A stretch of DNA of 64,000 nt from assembly GCF_900169525.1 (NCBI RefSeq), contig NZ_LT821240.1, positions 445,684 to 509,683 on the forward strand. The letters are read 5' to 3'. This document shows, one piece after another, positions 20,145-28,370 of the stretch. Each line of letters begins with the position of its first letter. Positions within the stretch are counted from its first letter, which is position 1. This DNA is from Corynebacterium pacaense. GTDB lineage: Bacteria > Actinomycetota > Actinomycetes > Mycobacteriales > Mycobacteriaceae. The notes under the pieces are model-generated. The model did not search any database. It was not told where the DNA came from and worked only from the letters and a program-made list of their open reading frames with translations. Made by a program: the position numbers and the translations under genes.

Positions 20145-21120
20145 CTACTTGGTGGTCTTGTTGCGGATGACATCGAAGCCGACGGCCAGGGCGATGACCA
20201 GTCCGATGACGATCTGTTGCCAAAAGGATGAGACGTTGAGAATGTTGAGTCCGTTGCGGATCACGGCCAGCAGGATCGCACCGATCAGGGTCCCGGTGGC
20301 CCGCCCCGAGCCACCGGCGAGCGAGGCTCCGCCGATGACCACGGCCGCGATGGCGTCGAGCTCATAGCCCACGCCCGCCTGCGGCTGGGCGGAGGAGAGC
20401 CTGCCCGTCATCACCAGACCGGCCCGCCGCAAAGACGCCCGCCAGCGCGTAGACGGTGACCAGAATGCGTTTGACGGGAAGTCCAGACAGCCGTGCGGCC
20501 TCCATGTTTCCGCCGATCGCGTACATCGACCGGCCCAGCACCGTCCTGGACAGGATGAACCAGCAGATGATTCCGGCCAATGCCATCATCATGATCGGCA
20601 TGGGAATGCCGAGGTAGGTCCTGCCCAGGGCGTTGACCGCCGGTGCCGAGGGGATCGGCGACCCCTGGGAGATCACCAGAGTCACCCCCCTGGCGATCGA
20701 CATCATGGCCAGGGTGGCGATGAAGGCGGGCAGTTTTCCATAGGCGATCGCGATGCCGGAGATGGCACCGGCGAGCAGCCCCATCAGCAATCCGATGATC
20801 AATGTGATCCAGCCGGGCAGGCCGACCTCGGTGAAGAAGTAGGCCGAGGTCATGGCACCCAGCGCGGCGACGGAGCCGACGGAAAGGTCAATACCGGCGG
20901 TGACGATGACGAAGGTCATTCCGAAGGCGAGGATGGCCACCGTGGCCGACTGGATGCCGATATTGATCAGGTTGGGCACGGTGAGAAAGTGCGGGGTGGC
21001 GATAAACAATCCGATGCACAGCAGGATCAGCCCGACCAGCGCACCATTGTTGAGCATCCACCGGACCAGGGGTCCCGTTCTTTTCGCCCCCTGTGCGGGG
21101 GCGGTCGATGATTGGGTCAT
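20145..21120 (-). pseudogene. rbsC: Ribose ABC permease, frameshifted
   Basis: Two overlapping frames together make one RbsC. The upstream frame (21120 down to 20362) encodes the start through VTVYALAGVFAA, about residue 230 of a normal permease. The homologous sequence then continues one frame over from about 20430 to 20145 (GLVMTGRLSSAQPQAGVGYE through NKTTK). At 20420-20431 the minus strand reads GCGGCGGGCCGG where an intact gene would be expected to read GCGGCGCTGGCCGG (a 2-base deletion) or GCGGCGGCCGG (a 1-base insertion). As written, the product loses its last two or three membrane helices. A sequencing error in this GC-rich run is an alternative. Confidence 0.88.
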
Positions 21121-22682
21121 CGTCCCTCCTTTTCCAGTTCCGCCTCGGCCTTTTCCGTGATCGATGACTCAACCTGGGATACCGCCAGCGACATGACGTC
21201 GTCCTGGGTGCTCCCCGCCGCCGGGAGCTCCCCGGCGATCCGGCCGCCGGACATCACGAGGATCCGATCGGCCATGCCGAGCACCTCGGGCAGCTCGGAG
21301 GAGACCATGAGCACCGCACCGCCGGCGGCGGTGATGTCATTGATGATGTTGTAGATCTCCACCTTTGCGCCCACGTCGACTCCCCGGGTCGGTTCGTCGA
21401 GAAGCAGCACCTTTGATCCGGCCAGAACCCAGCGGCCGAACACGGCCTTTTGCTGGTTGCCGCCGGAGAGATCGCGGATGGGCTGGCCGATGTCGGCCAT
21501 CCGGATGCGCAGCTTCTGCGCCACCTCCGTGGAACGGCGGAGCTGTCCGCGCCGGTCAACCAGCCCCAGGCGGGCCGTCGGTGCCATGGTGGCAAGTCCC
21601 AGGTTCTCCGAGATGGAGGCGTCCGGGACAAGCCCCTGAGCTTTACGATCCTCCGGAACGTGACCGATGCCCGCGGCAATGGCCGCTGCGATGTCATGGG
21701 TTCTCAGTCGCTTCCCGTTGACCTTCACCTCGCCGGAGTCCACCGGATCCACCCCGGCGATGCCACGGACGACCTCGGTGCGACCCGCACCGACCAGTCC
21801 CGCCAGACCCACGACCTCGCCCGCCCTGACGCTGAGGGAGATGTCGCTGAACCGGCCGGCGGCACTGAGATTGCTGACCTCGAGCAGGGGCTCACCGATC
21901 TCCGGGGCGACACGGGGGTACTGGTTGTCAATGCTGCGGCCGACCATGAGCCGGACCAGCTCGTCCTCCCCCGTGTCCGCGGGCAGCTCGGCGATGAACT
22001 TCCCATCGCGCAGCACCGACACCGTGTCACCGATCCTGGCGATCTCATCGAGGTGGTGGGAGATGAAGACCATGGCCACTCCCCTGGCCTTGAGATCATC
22101 GACGACCCTGAACAGCTGATCGATCTCGCGCCCGGTCAGTGCGGCGGTGGGTTCATCCAGAATGAGCATGCGGGCGTTCATGGACAGCGCCTTGGCTATC
22201 TCGACCATCTGCTGGCGTGCGATGCCGAGGCTGCCCACCTCGGTGTTGAGTGACACATCGACACCGATGAGATCGAGAGCCGCCCTTGCCTGCCTGCGCA
22301 GATGCGTGAAGTTGACCATCCCGAATCTTCTCGGGGTGCGTCCGAGCATGACGTTTTCAGCCACCGTCATCGTCGGGACGAGGTTGAGTTCCTGGTGGAT
22401 GGTGGCGATGCCGTGGTTCTCGGCACTGCGCGTGCTAGGGAGGACGGTCGGCTGTCCATCGATCAGGATTCGGCCGCCGTCCGGCTGGTGGACCCCGGCC
22501 ATCATCTTGATCAGTGTGGATTTTCCCGCACCGTTCTCGCCCAGCAGTGCCTGAACGCGCCCTGGCCGGACATCGATGCTCACGCGGTCGATCACATTGA
22601 CGGGGCCGAAGGACTTCGAGACCTCCTCCAATCGGAGCACCGGGGGCGGATCCCCCGCATGTTGTGTCACGTCCGGGTTCAT
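21117..22682 (-). CDS. rbsA: Ribose ABC transporter ATP-binding protein
   Basis: Double ATPase of 521 residues energising ribose uptake. The first nucleotide-binding domain has Walker A GENGAGKSTL near residue 40 and Walker B MLILDEPTAALT. The second has the variant Walker A typical of the sugar subfamily (GLVGAGRTEV), the signature LSGGNQQKAVFGRW and Walker B VLLLDEPTRGVDVG. It overlaps rbsC and rbsR by four bases each (ATGA), so the operon is tightly coupled. Confidence 0.96.
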   Translation of the reverse strand: MNPDVTQHAGDPPPVLRLEEVSKSFGPVNVIDRVSIDVRPGRVQALLGENGAGKSTLIKMMAGVHQPDGGRILIDGQPTVLPSTRSAENHGIATIHQELNLVPTMTVAENVMLGRTPRRFGMVNFTHLRRQARAALDLIGVDVSLNTEVGSLGIARQQMVEIAKALSMNARMLILDEPTAALTGREIDQLFRVVDDLKARGVAMVFISHHLDEIARIGDTVSVLRDGKFIAELPADTGEDELVRLMVGRSIDNQYPRVAPEIGEPLLEVSNLSAAGRFSDISLSVRAGEVVGLAGLVGAGRTEVVRGIAGVDPVDSGEVKVNGKRLRTHDIAAAIAAGIGHVPEDRKAQGLVPDASISENLGLATMAPTARLGLVDRRGQLRRSTEVAQKLRIRMADIGQPIRDLSGGNQQKAVFGRWVLAGSKVLLLDEPTRGVDVGAKVEIYNIINDITAAGGAVLMVSSELPEVLGMADRILVMSGGRIAGELPAAGSTQDDVMSLAVSQVESSITEKAEAELEKEGR

Positions 22683-23710
22683 TGATCGGCCTCCGCACAG
22701 CGCCTGGTGGAGCCGTTGATGGTCAGTGTCGTCGGAATGCGGATCTGGACAACCTCCGGGGACTCACCGGCGATGATCGTCTGCAGCGAGGCGAAGGCCG
22801 CGGCCCCCATCTCCTCGACGTGCTGATCAATGATGGTCAGCGCCGGGTTCTGCAGCCGGAAGGCCGGGTTGTTATCGAAACCGATCAGCTGGAGCTCTTC
22901 GCCGAGCCGCAGGTCCAGCTCGTGGATGGCGAGCAGGGCGCCGATGGTCATCATGGAGTCTCCGGCAAGGATGGCGTTGGCCCCCTGACCGAGAAGCTCC
23001 TTGACCCCTTCGTAGCCCGCCTTCTGCCGGTACCCTCCGAAATAGATGACGGTGTCCCGGATTCCCCGCTCCGCGCAGAGATCGCGGAAGGCGGCCAGGC
23101 GTTCCCTGCCCGTCGAGGTGTCCTGGGGACCCGAAAGGTAGCCGACCTTGAGTCCGGTTCCCGCGTACAGGTCAACCGCCGCTGTCATTCCGGGTAGCGG
23201 ATCGGAGCACACCGAGGCGATGTCGGGATTGCCGAGGGTGCGGTCCGCCAGGACGATGGGCACCCCCCTGCCGACGAGTTCGGTGACCTTCTCCTCGGTC
23301 TGCATGTGCGGCACCACGATGATGCCGTCAAGTCGCTGGTCATCCATGATCTCCAGCGAGCGGGCGAGGATCTCCGGATCCTCCTCGGAGTTGGTGAGGA
23401 TGGTGGAGACACCGGCCTCCCTCGCTGCCGTCTGGATGGCCGTTGCCAGGGCGGCGAAATAGGGGTTGCGGATGTTGGGGATGATCACGCCGATGGTGTC
23501 TGTGCGCGATTTTCGCAGTGCCCGGGCCTGTGCATTGGGTCGGTAGCTGAGCTTCTCCGCGGCCTCGATGACCTTCTGCCGGGTGGCTTCGGGGATGCTG
23601 GTGTTCTGTGACAGGGCCCTGGAGACCGTACTCACTGACAGCGAGGTCGCCCGGGCTATGTCCTTGAGCGTGGTGGCGCGCTTTTTAGCGAGTCGATCGG
23701 AATCTGCCAT
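22679..23710 (-). CDS. rbsR: LacI-family repressor of the ribose operon
   Basis: A 343-residue repressor and first gene of rbsRACBD. ATG 23710 (MADSDRLAKKRATTLKDIA) is chosen, because AAGGTGGAG lies just upstream. The N-terminal LacI helix-turn-helix is TTLKDIARATSLSVSTVSRALSQN with hinge RKSRTDTIG. A ribose-binding-protein-like effector domain follows. It likely represses its own operon through the operator at 23760-23774 and is released by ribose or a derivative, as reported for C. glutamicum RbsR. Confidence 0.95.
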   Translation of the reverse strand: MADSDRLAKKRATTLKDIARATSLSVSTVSRALSQNTSIPEATRQKVIEAAEKLSYRPNAQARALRKSRTDTIGVIIPNIRNPYFAALATAIQTAAREAGVSTILTNSEEDPEILARSLEIMDDQRLDGIIVVPHMQTEEKVTELVGRGVPIVLADRTLGNPDIASVCSDPLPGMTAAVDLYAGTGLKVGYLSGPQDTSTGRERLAAFRDLCAERGIRDTVIYFGGYRQKAGYEGVKELLGQGANAILAGDSMMTIGALLAIHELDLRLGEELQLIGFDNNPAFRLQNPALTIIDQHVEEMGAAAFASLQTIIAGESPEVVQIRIPTTLTINGSTRRCAEADQ

Positions 23711-23759
23711 CACTCCACCTTTCTGATTTTCCACCCCCGCCGGGGTGGATATCATGGAA

Positions 23760-23774
23760 CGCAATCGTTTGCAT
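23760..23774 (-). promoter_or_regulatory. LacI-type operator (probable RbsR site)
   Basis: On the minus strand the sequence reads TGCAAACGATTGCG, which matches the LacI-family consensus TGNAANCGNTTNCA except for the last base and has the central CG. It lies 50 bases upstream of the rbsR start, where it would overlap the promoter. Confidence 0.75.
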
Positions 23775-23841
23775 TCCCATAATTCAGAAGCTAGAGCATC
23801 CGCCTCGTACGTGTCAAGTATCCCAGGTCACATAGATGTAC

Positions 23842-23886
23842 AAAAAGGACCCGTATCTCAGCTCCATGGGAGCCGGGATCCGGGTC
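23842..23886 (-). terminator. Probable terminator of pfkA
   Basis: On the minus strand GACCCG and CGGGTC arms enclose an inner GGCTCC/GGAGCT-type hairpin, and the stem is followed by CTTTTTG. It begins 30 bases after the pfkA stop. Confidence 0.75.
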
Positions 23887-23916
23887 ATTTCAGGACCGTT
23901 GCGCTTAACTGAACAC

Positions 23917-24948
23917 CTATCCGAACATCGCCTGCGCCGTCACCCAGCGCGTCATGGGAACCCGCTTCAACGTGCCCACGGCCTCCTCCAGCTCGATCAT
24001 CCGGATCCGTTCACCCTGGAGTGCGACAACCTTTCCGAACTGCCCCTCATGACAGGCCCGCGCGGCGCGCACCCCGTAGCGGGTGGCCAGGACCCGGTCG
24101 AACGCGGTGGGGGTGCCGCCACGCTGGATGTGCCCGAGCACCGTGGTGCGCACATCATGACCCAGGCGTCCATGGATCTGATCGGCGATCTGCTGGCCGA
24201 TGCCGGTGAAGGTCTGATGCCCGAACTGGTCCACCTCACCCTCGCGCAGCTCCATGGTCCCCTCCTTGGGCATCGCACCCTCCGCGACGACGATGATGCC
24301 GTACTTCTCCCCCATCTGGAAACGACGTTCCATCGCCTTGCAGATCTCCGCGATGTCGAAGGGAACCTCGGGGATGACGGTGTAGTGGGCGCCGCCGGCC
24401 ATTCCGGCGTGCAGGGCGATCCAGCCGACGTGCCGGCCCATCACCTCGACGATCATCACACGGTTGTGGGACTCCGCGGTGGTGTGCAACCGGTCCACCG
24501 CATCCGTGGCAACCGCCACCGCGGTATCGAAACCAAAGGTGAAGTCGGTTCCGTTGACGTCATTGTCAATGGTCTTGGGAACCCCTACCACCGGGATTCC
24601 ATTGTCCGCCAACCACTGGGCACCCTTGAGCGTTCCCTCTCCGCCGATCGGAATCAGGGCATCGATCCCGGCGTCGGCGAGGTTCTCCTTGACCTTGTTG
24701 ATCCCCGCCTTGAACTTGTCGGGATGCAGACGCCCGGTGCCCAGGATGGTACCGCCGCGGAGAAGAATCCGATCGATGTTCTCATCGTCATAGAGCTGCA
24801 CCCGCCGGTCAGCCAGGAGTCCCTCCCATCCGTCCTGGTAGCCCACGACTGTGGAACCGAATTCAGTGCTGGCGGTTCGGACGATTCCGCGAATGACTGC
24901 ATTGAGCCCCGGGCAGTCGCCGCCTGACGTGAGAGTGGCAATACGCAT
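23917..24948 (-). CDS. pfkA: 6-phosphofructokinase
   Basis: Glycolytic enzyme of 343 residues; start ATG 24948 ([21 protein letters not shown]). The ATP/substrate loop is GGEGTLKGA at residues 102-110. The Gly after Glu is the residue usual in ATP-dependent enzymes, where PPi-dependent ones have Asp. [12 protein letters not shown] follows, with Lys at the position occupied by Gly in E. coli PfkA; this combination is known from actinobacterial ATP-dependent enzymes. [13 protein letters not shown] holds the fructose-6-phosphate Arg. It is next to the ribose operon, as in C. glutamicum. Confidence 0.95.
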   Translation of the reverse strand: MRIATLTSGGDCPGLNAVIRGIVRTASTEFGSTVVGYQDGWEGLLADRRVQLYDDENIDRILLRGGTILGTGRLHPDKFKAGINKVKENLADAGIDALIPIGGEGTLKGAQWLADNGIPVVGVPKTIDNDVNGTDFTFGFDTAVAVATDAVDRLHTTAESHNRVMIVEVMGRHVGWIALHAGMAGGAHYTVIPEVPFDIAEICKAMERRFQMGEKYGIIVVAEGAMPKEGTMELREGEVDQFGHQTFTGIGQQIADQIHGRLGHDVRTTVLGHIQRGGTPTAFDRVLATRYGVRAARACHEGQFGKVVALQGERIRMIELEEAVGTLKRVPMTRWVTAQAMFG

Positions 24949-25155
24949 GGGTCCCATACTAAACCCTGTCCCCGTTCCCCGCGTGTCCATCGGCAGGAGC
25001 CGGGGCGGGCGCGCGAGATCCGCCGCCGACGATGGCGGTGTGTGGCCGGATTCACTGCCGGCACGCAGGACTTTTGCACCGGAACATTCCGGGTCCGATC
25101 GGGCATGTGGCGTTGTGCACATTCCCGCAGGGACTTCGCGCTAGACTCGGCTGCT

Positions 25156-25476
25156 GTGAATATGAAGCTCAAGAGCGCAGACAGGGTAAGCACCGCCACC
25201 GTGGTGTCGGCGGGACTCATTGGCGGATGGTTGACCGCCCGCGAATCGGGGATCCGCCCGCTGGGAACGATCCCGCTCGTCGCGGCGGGTGCGCTGGCCG
25301 CACGCAGCTGGAACGCCCGAAGGGGCCCGGTCACCGCAGCGGCCCTCACCGCGACCTATGTCGCCGCGTTCGGGCTGTCCCATCCCCTGGCGAAGAAGAT
25401 CGGCGCCTGGCCCGCGGTACTCGGCGCCACCGCGGGTGCGGCCACGGCCGCCTGGTTGCTCTCCGATTCCCGCTAG
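25156..25476 (+). CDS. Small conserved membrane protein
   Basis: About 104-106 residues from GTG 25156 (VNMKLKSADRVSTATVVSAG) or ATG 25162. Three or four hydrophobic stretches (GLIGGWLTA, TIPLVAAGALAA, AALTATYVAAFGLSHPLAKKIG, ATAGAATAAWLL) suggest a small integral membrane protein. No family function is recognised. A gene of similar size lies at this position next to pfkA in C. glutamicum. Its stop codon overlaps that of the convergent siderophore-interacting protein at CTAG (25473-25476). Confidence 0.65.
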   Translation: MNMKLKSADRVSTATVVSAGLIGGWLTARESGIRPLGTIPLVAAGALAARSWNARRGPVTAAALTATYVAAFGLSHPLAKKIGAWPAVLGATAGAATAAWLLSDSR

Positions 25477-26330
25477 GCCCGCGAGGCGGCCCGTTCCTCC
25501 GCCTCGTTCTCTTCGTTGAAGTCGCGCTTGGAGGCCTGCCACTGGTCCTCCGTCATCCCCAGGCGCCAGTAGCCCGAGATGGATACATCGGACCTGTCCA
25601 CGGCCCCCTCGACGAAGAGGAAACGGCGGGTCTCCCTGATCATCTCCGCCACACCGTGAATGAACCATGAGGTCCGCTTCTCCGGGAAGCCACCTGCGCG
25701 CACCGCCTCGATGAGCCGCGTCCCGTGGGTCGCACCGTTGCGCGGCACCCACACCACGTCGACGGATGCCGAGCGGGGGGCGTCGAAAAGCGCGTCCTCT
25801 GAGGAGATCTCCACATAGGCGGTGGCCGTGGCACCCTGAGGAAGGGCCTCCAGTGCGGCGAAGATCGCCGGGGCGGCGGCCTCATCGCCGGCGAGGACGA
25901 AGTGTTCGTACTCGGGCGAGGGCGACCAGGCTCCGCCGGGTCCGAGAAAGACCAGGGTGTCCCCGATCTCCGCGCGCTGCGCCCAGGGCCCCGCGAGCCC
26001 CTGATCCCCGTGGGTGACAAAATCAATGTCAAAGTGACCGCTGACCGTGTCAACGTGGCGGAAGGTGTAGGTCCGGGTCACCGGGTGCTGATCCCGGGGG
26101 CGGGAGTCCCGGATCTCGGCGAGATCATAGGGCCAGGTGTAATCCGCGCCCTGCGGGATGAACAGAATCTTGACGTAGTGATCGGTGAAGGGCAGGTCCG
26201 CACCGATGATTCCGGGGCAGTCGAAGCCCAGGCGGATCAGATCCGGCGAAATCCGCATGATGGAGGTGACCTCCGCACTCTTCGGTGACATCCTCGGGCG
26301 CCGGTCGGATCGGACTTCGGGTGTGGTCAT
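25473..26330 (-). CDS. Siderophore-interacting FAD-binding reductase (SIP/ViuB family)
   Basis: A 285-residue flavoprotein expected to reduce ferric siderophores in the cytoplasm with NAD(P)H and release iron. The FAD-binding motif RTYTFR is at residues 86-91. The nucleotide-binding C-terminal domain has HFVLAGDEAAAPAIFAALE and SWFIHGVAEM, typical of SIP proteins. It is a monocistronic gene behind a DtxR-like box (26369-26387), implying iron-repressed expression. ATG 26330 is preferred; ATG at residue 14 is an alternative. Confidence 0.92.
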   Translation of the reverse strand: MTTPEVRSDRRPRMSPKSAEVTSIMRISPDLIRLGFDCPGIIGADLPFTDHYVKILFIPQGADYTWPYDLAEIRDSRPRDQHPVTRTYTFRHVDTVSGHFDIDFVTHGDQGLAGPWAQRAEIGDTLVFLGPGGAWSPSPEYEHFVLAGDEAAAPAIFAALEALPQGATATAYVEISSEDALFDAPRSASVDVVWVPRNGATHGTRLIEAVRAGGFPEKRTSWFIHGVAEMIRETRRFLFVEGAVDRSDVSISGYWRLGMTEDQWQASKRDFNEENEAEERAASRA

Positions 26331-26368
26331 TGATGCTCCTCGTGTTCCATGGTCTTTCTCAAAGGTGA

Positions 26369-26387
26369 AAAGGTAAGCCTACATTAA
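26369..26387. promoter_or_regulatory. DtxR-like iron box upstream of SIP gene
   Basis: The 19-mer aaaggtaagcctacattaa matches the corynebacterial DtxR consensus TTAGGTTAGCCTAACCTAA at 13 of 19 positions, including the central AGCCTA. It lies 39-57 bases upstream of the SIP start, in the promoter region. Confidence 0.72.
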
Positions 26388-26490
26388 GCAGAAAGTAGGT
26401 GGCGGAGGCAGTCGGAAGTTGGTTTCCAACCCCGTCCACGGGGGTGAACACACCTCGGGGAGGTGGAGCACTGGGGACCATGGATTAGAG

Positions 26491-26517
26491 GGCGGATTCA
26501 ATCGGTGGTCGCAACAC
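26491..26517. repeat. IS30 left inverted repeat
   Basis: Begins ggcggattcaatcggtgg and ends gcaacac. It pairs with 27915-27941 with three mismatches. Confidence 0.92.
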
Positions 26518-27892
26518 CAGGTTCTTGGGCCGATGGTAGCTGCTCTGTGAATACCTCGGCTGGGGTTTTCCAGTTGAGCACTTTCCTCGGCCGGTTATTT
26601 AACGTGTACGCGACCGCGGCGAGATCGTCAGCACCCCATCTCGACAGGTCGGTGCCCTTGGGGAAGTACTGTCGCAGCAGCCCATTGGTGTTTTCGTTCG
26701 TGGGCCGCTGCCAAGGCGAGTGCGGATCAGCGAAAAACACCGTGGTGCCGGTCTCGAACGCGAATCTGGCATGCTCTGCCAACTCCTTGCCTCGATCCCA
26801 GGTCAACGTCTTACGCAGTTGCTGCGGTAGATCCGTGATTGCTCGGGTGAGCGCATCAGCCATCGCGGTCGCGCCGTGGCCGGCCAAGGCCGGCCCGTTT
26901 TTCACTCGCGGCTGCTGCCCGTAGCCTGCAAGTCGTGGCAGGTGCACCAGCAGCACAGAGCGGCTCTTGCGCTCGACGAGCGTGCCGATCGCGGACTGGT
27001 GTGTGCCGATGATCAGATCCCCCTCCCAATGTCCAGGCACCGCGCGGTCCGCCGCTTCGGCGGGACGCTCGGAGATGACGACATCGTCTGTGACATGGCC
27101 TTGTGGCTTGTTCCGTGAACGCCGTCGTGGTTTCCGCAGCGCTCGACCAGTGCGTAGACACGTGACGAGCTCGCGCTTGAGTGCGCCGCGCCCCTGGATG
27201 AACAGTGACTGGTAAATCGCTTCGTGGCTGATCCGCATGGCACCATCATCAGGGAAATCAACTTTCAGCCGGTGCGAGATTTGTTCCGGGCTCCAACCCG
27301 TGACCCATTGACGGTCCTCTCGGTGTGGCTTGTTTCGTCCCTTCCAACGCGGTGCATCGGGCCCCTGAGCTACCGTCCCGTCCGGCAGACTGACGCTGCC
27401 CTCAAGGCGTTGTTGCACATAGTCACGCAGCGCGGTGTTGGTCACCAGTTTCGCTTGTTTGGGCCGCTTGGCCGCAGACTCGGCCTTCCACTGCGCAACG
27501 GAAGCCCGGTACTCCACTTCCCCGGCACGGGTCGCGGCGTTTCGCCGCAGTTCCCGGGAGACTGTCCCGGGATCGCGTCCGAGTCGTCGGGCGATCTCAC
27601 GGACGCCGACATTTTGAACGTGTAACAGCGCGATCTCTTCACGCTCAGCAAAGCAGAGATAACGGCCAGCAGCTGGAGCAAGATCTAGTGGAGGCATACC
27701 TCCAGCATGGCGAAACCACCGCGTACCCACCGGTGCTGACACACCAACAGCAACCGCGGCATCCTCGCTCGTAAGCCCATCAGCGATCTGTACCCAGAAT
27801 GCCCGCTCGACCTCACGTCGCGGGGGCGGGCGCCCCGGAGAGCGCATCGGTTGTCGCACCGCTCGATCCGCATCCGCCTGACGACGTAGCAT
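26498..27892 (-). CDS. IS30-family transposase
   Basis: DDE transposase of 464 residues from ATG 27892, preceded by GGAGGTG. An N-terminal helix-turn-helix region (VGVREIARRLGRDPGTVSRELRRN) binds the inverted repeats. The catalytic triad is seen in HWEGDLIIG (Asp), LTWDRGKELAEH (Asp) and PTNENTNGLLRQYFPKGTD (Glu with the IS30 signature). The frame can be extended upstream past the IS boundary at 27941, but that part lies in the riboswitch region and is not coding. The stop codon falls inside the left inverted repeat. Confidence 0.95.
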   Translation of the reverse strand: MLRRQADADRAVRQPMRSPGRPPPRREVERAFWVQIADGLTSEDAAVAVGVSAPVGTRWFRHAGGMPPLDLAPAAGRYLCFAEREEIALLHVQNVGVREIARRLGRDPGTVSRELRRNAATRAGEVEYRASVAQWKAESAAKRPKQAKLVTNTALRDYVQQRLEGSVSLPDGTVAQGPDAPRWKGRNKPHREDRQWVTGWSPEQISHRLKVDFPDDGAMRISHEAIYQSLFIQGRGALKRELVTCLRTGRALRKPRRRSRNKPQGHVTDDVVISERPAEAADRAVPGHWEGDLIIGTHQSAIGTLVERKSRSVLLVHLPRLAGYGQQPRVKNGPALAGHGATAMADALTRAITDLPQQLRKTLTWDRGKELAEHARFAFETGTTVFFADPHSPWQRPTNENTNGLLRQYFPKGTDLSRWGADDLAAVAYTLNNRPRKVLNWKTPAEVFTEQLPSAQEPGVATTD

Positions 27893-27914
27893 CACACACC
27901 TCCATGTCATCGAG

Positions 27915-27941
27915 GTGTTGCGACGACCAGTTGAATCCGCC
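27915..27941. repeat. IS30 right inverted repeat
   Basis: Begins gtgttgcgacgaccagttg and ends ccgcc. It is followed directly by the gag target duplication. Confidence 0.92.
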
Positions 27942-28001
27942 GAGTTAGCAGAAGTCTGAATGGTGCCCCGGCACCGTCCGGCGACAACTGAATACAGCAC
28001 T

Positions 28002-28152
28002 CTCGGTGCCCTGACGGGCATAACAGAGAATCCGGTGCGATGCCGGAGCGGTCCCGCCACTGTATCAGGGAGCGGATTTCACGTGAGGTCACTGGCTACT
28101 AGCTGGGAAGACTGAAATCCCGCGATGAACTGGAGCCAGGAGAACTACCGAG
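28002..28152 (+). ncRNA. Cobalamin (AdoCbl-class) riboswitch aptamer
   Basis: All landmark boxes of a cobalamin riboswitch occur in order: P1 arms CTCGGT (28002-28007) and ACCGAG (28147-28152); GAGAATCCGGTGCGATGCCGG; GAGCGGTCCCGCCACTGTA; GGTCACTGGC and GCTGGGAAG; and the 3' B12 box GAGCCAGGAGAACTACCGAG. Cobalamin binding should lower expression of the downstream operon. The region 27942-28001 before it is short, so the promoter lies there or inside or beyond the IS30 element. Confidence 0.93.
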
Positions 28153-28275
28153 ATGTGTTCGCGCCACCCCACGGAGCATGGGGCCTGGGCGCACGGATCC
28201 GCCAGGACACGTCGACCCTCCCGGGCCCGTGTCCCCTCCGCCGTGCCTCCCGGATCCTCTTCTCCGCGATGGTGA
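28153..28275 (+). CDS. Candidate small ORF 1 at riboswitch exit (40 aa)
   Basis: ATG 28153 directly follows the P1 stem, and AGGAG inside the conserved B12 box lies 9 bases upstream as a possible ribosome site. The product would be 40 residues with a Cys/His-bearing start (MCSRHPTEHGAWAHGSA) and an Arg/Pro/Ser-rich tail. Its TGA stop overlaps the ATG of the next small frame (TGATG, 28273-28277). If real, cobalamin binding could occlude its start. High GC makes chance ORFs likely, and no homologue is recognised. Treat as a hypothesis. Confidence 0.28.
   Translation: MCSRHPTEHGAWAHGSARTRRPSRARVPSAVPPGSSSPRW
28205..28234 (+). promoter_or_regulatory. Hairpin in the riboswitch expression platform
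   Basis: GGACACG (28205-28211) pairs with CGTGTCC (28228-28234) around a GC-rich loop. No T-run follows, so it is not a classical terminator. It may contribute to folding of the 214-base region between aptamer and lipoprotein gene. That region also contains ccccgatcgggg around 28296-28307, and nothing else was recognised in it apart from the two small ORFs. Confidence 0.4.
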
Positions 28276-28370
28276 TGCGCTGTCCGTGTGATCATCCCCG
28301 ATCGGGGGCGGTCATCGAAGTTTCCGGTGCCTCGGAGCGCCGGATCGGCAAGAAAGCGATCACGAAATGA
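28269..28370 (+). CDS. Candidate small ORF 2 coupled to the lipoprotein gene (33 aa)
   Basis: This frame opens with ATG 28269 (alternative ATG 28275) and encodes MVMRCPCDHPRSGAV and a basic tail ending KKAITK. Its TGA stop overlaps the ATG of the binding-protein gene (ATGA, 28367-28370). The binding-protein gene itself has only a weak ribosome site (AAGAAAG), so coupling through this frame is plausible. The CPCDH cluster could bind metal, but no homologue is recognised and translation is unproven. Confidence 0.28.
   Translation: MVMRCPCDHPRSGAVIEVSGASERRIGKKAITK

Larger units (their letters stand above)
26491..27941 (-). mobile_element. IS30-family insertion sequence, complete
   Basis: The element is 1451 bp long. 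It is bounded by 27-bp imperfect inverted repeats (26491-26517 and 27915-27941; 24 of 27 positions match, each beginning GGCGGATTCAA from the outside). It is flanked by a 3-bp direct repeat, gag at 26488-26490 and 27942-27944, the target duplication length expected for IS30. One intact transposase gene fills it. Intact termini, target duplication and reading frame indicate recent, possibly still active insertion. It sits between the DtxR box of the SIP gene and the cobalamin riboswitch. Confidence 0.95.

Noticed and set aside
27893..28060. N-terminal extension of the IS30 transposase frame
   Set aside because: It crosses the right inverted repeat and runs into the riboswitch on the opposite strand; a good ribosome site supports the start at 27892.
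28125..28370. 81-codon plus-strand frame beginning inside the riboswitch
   Set aside because: Its first ATG lies within the conserved B12 box and would not be a free start; only the 3' part, from 28269, is kept as a low-confidence small ORF.
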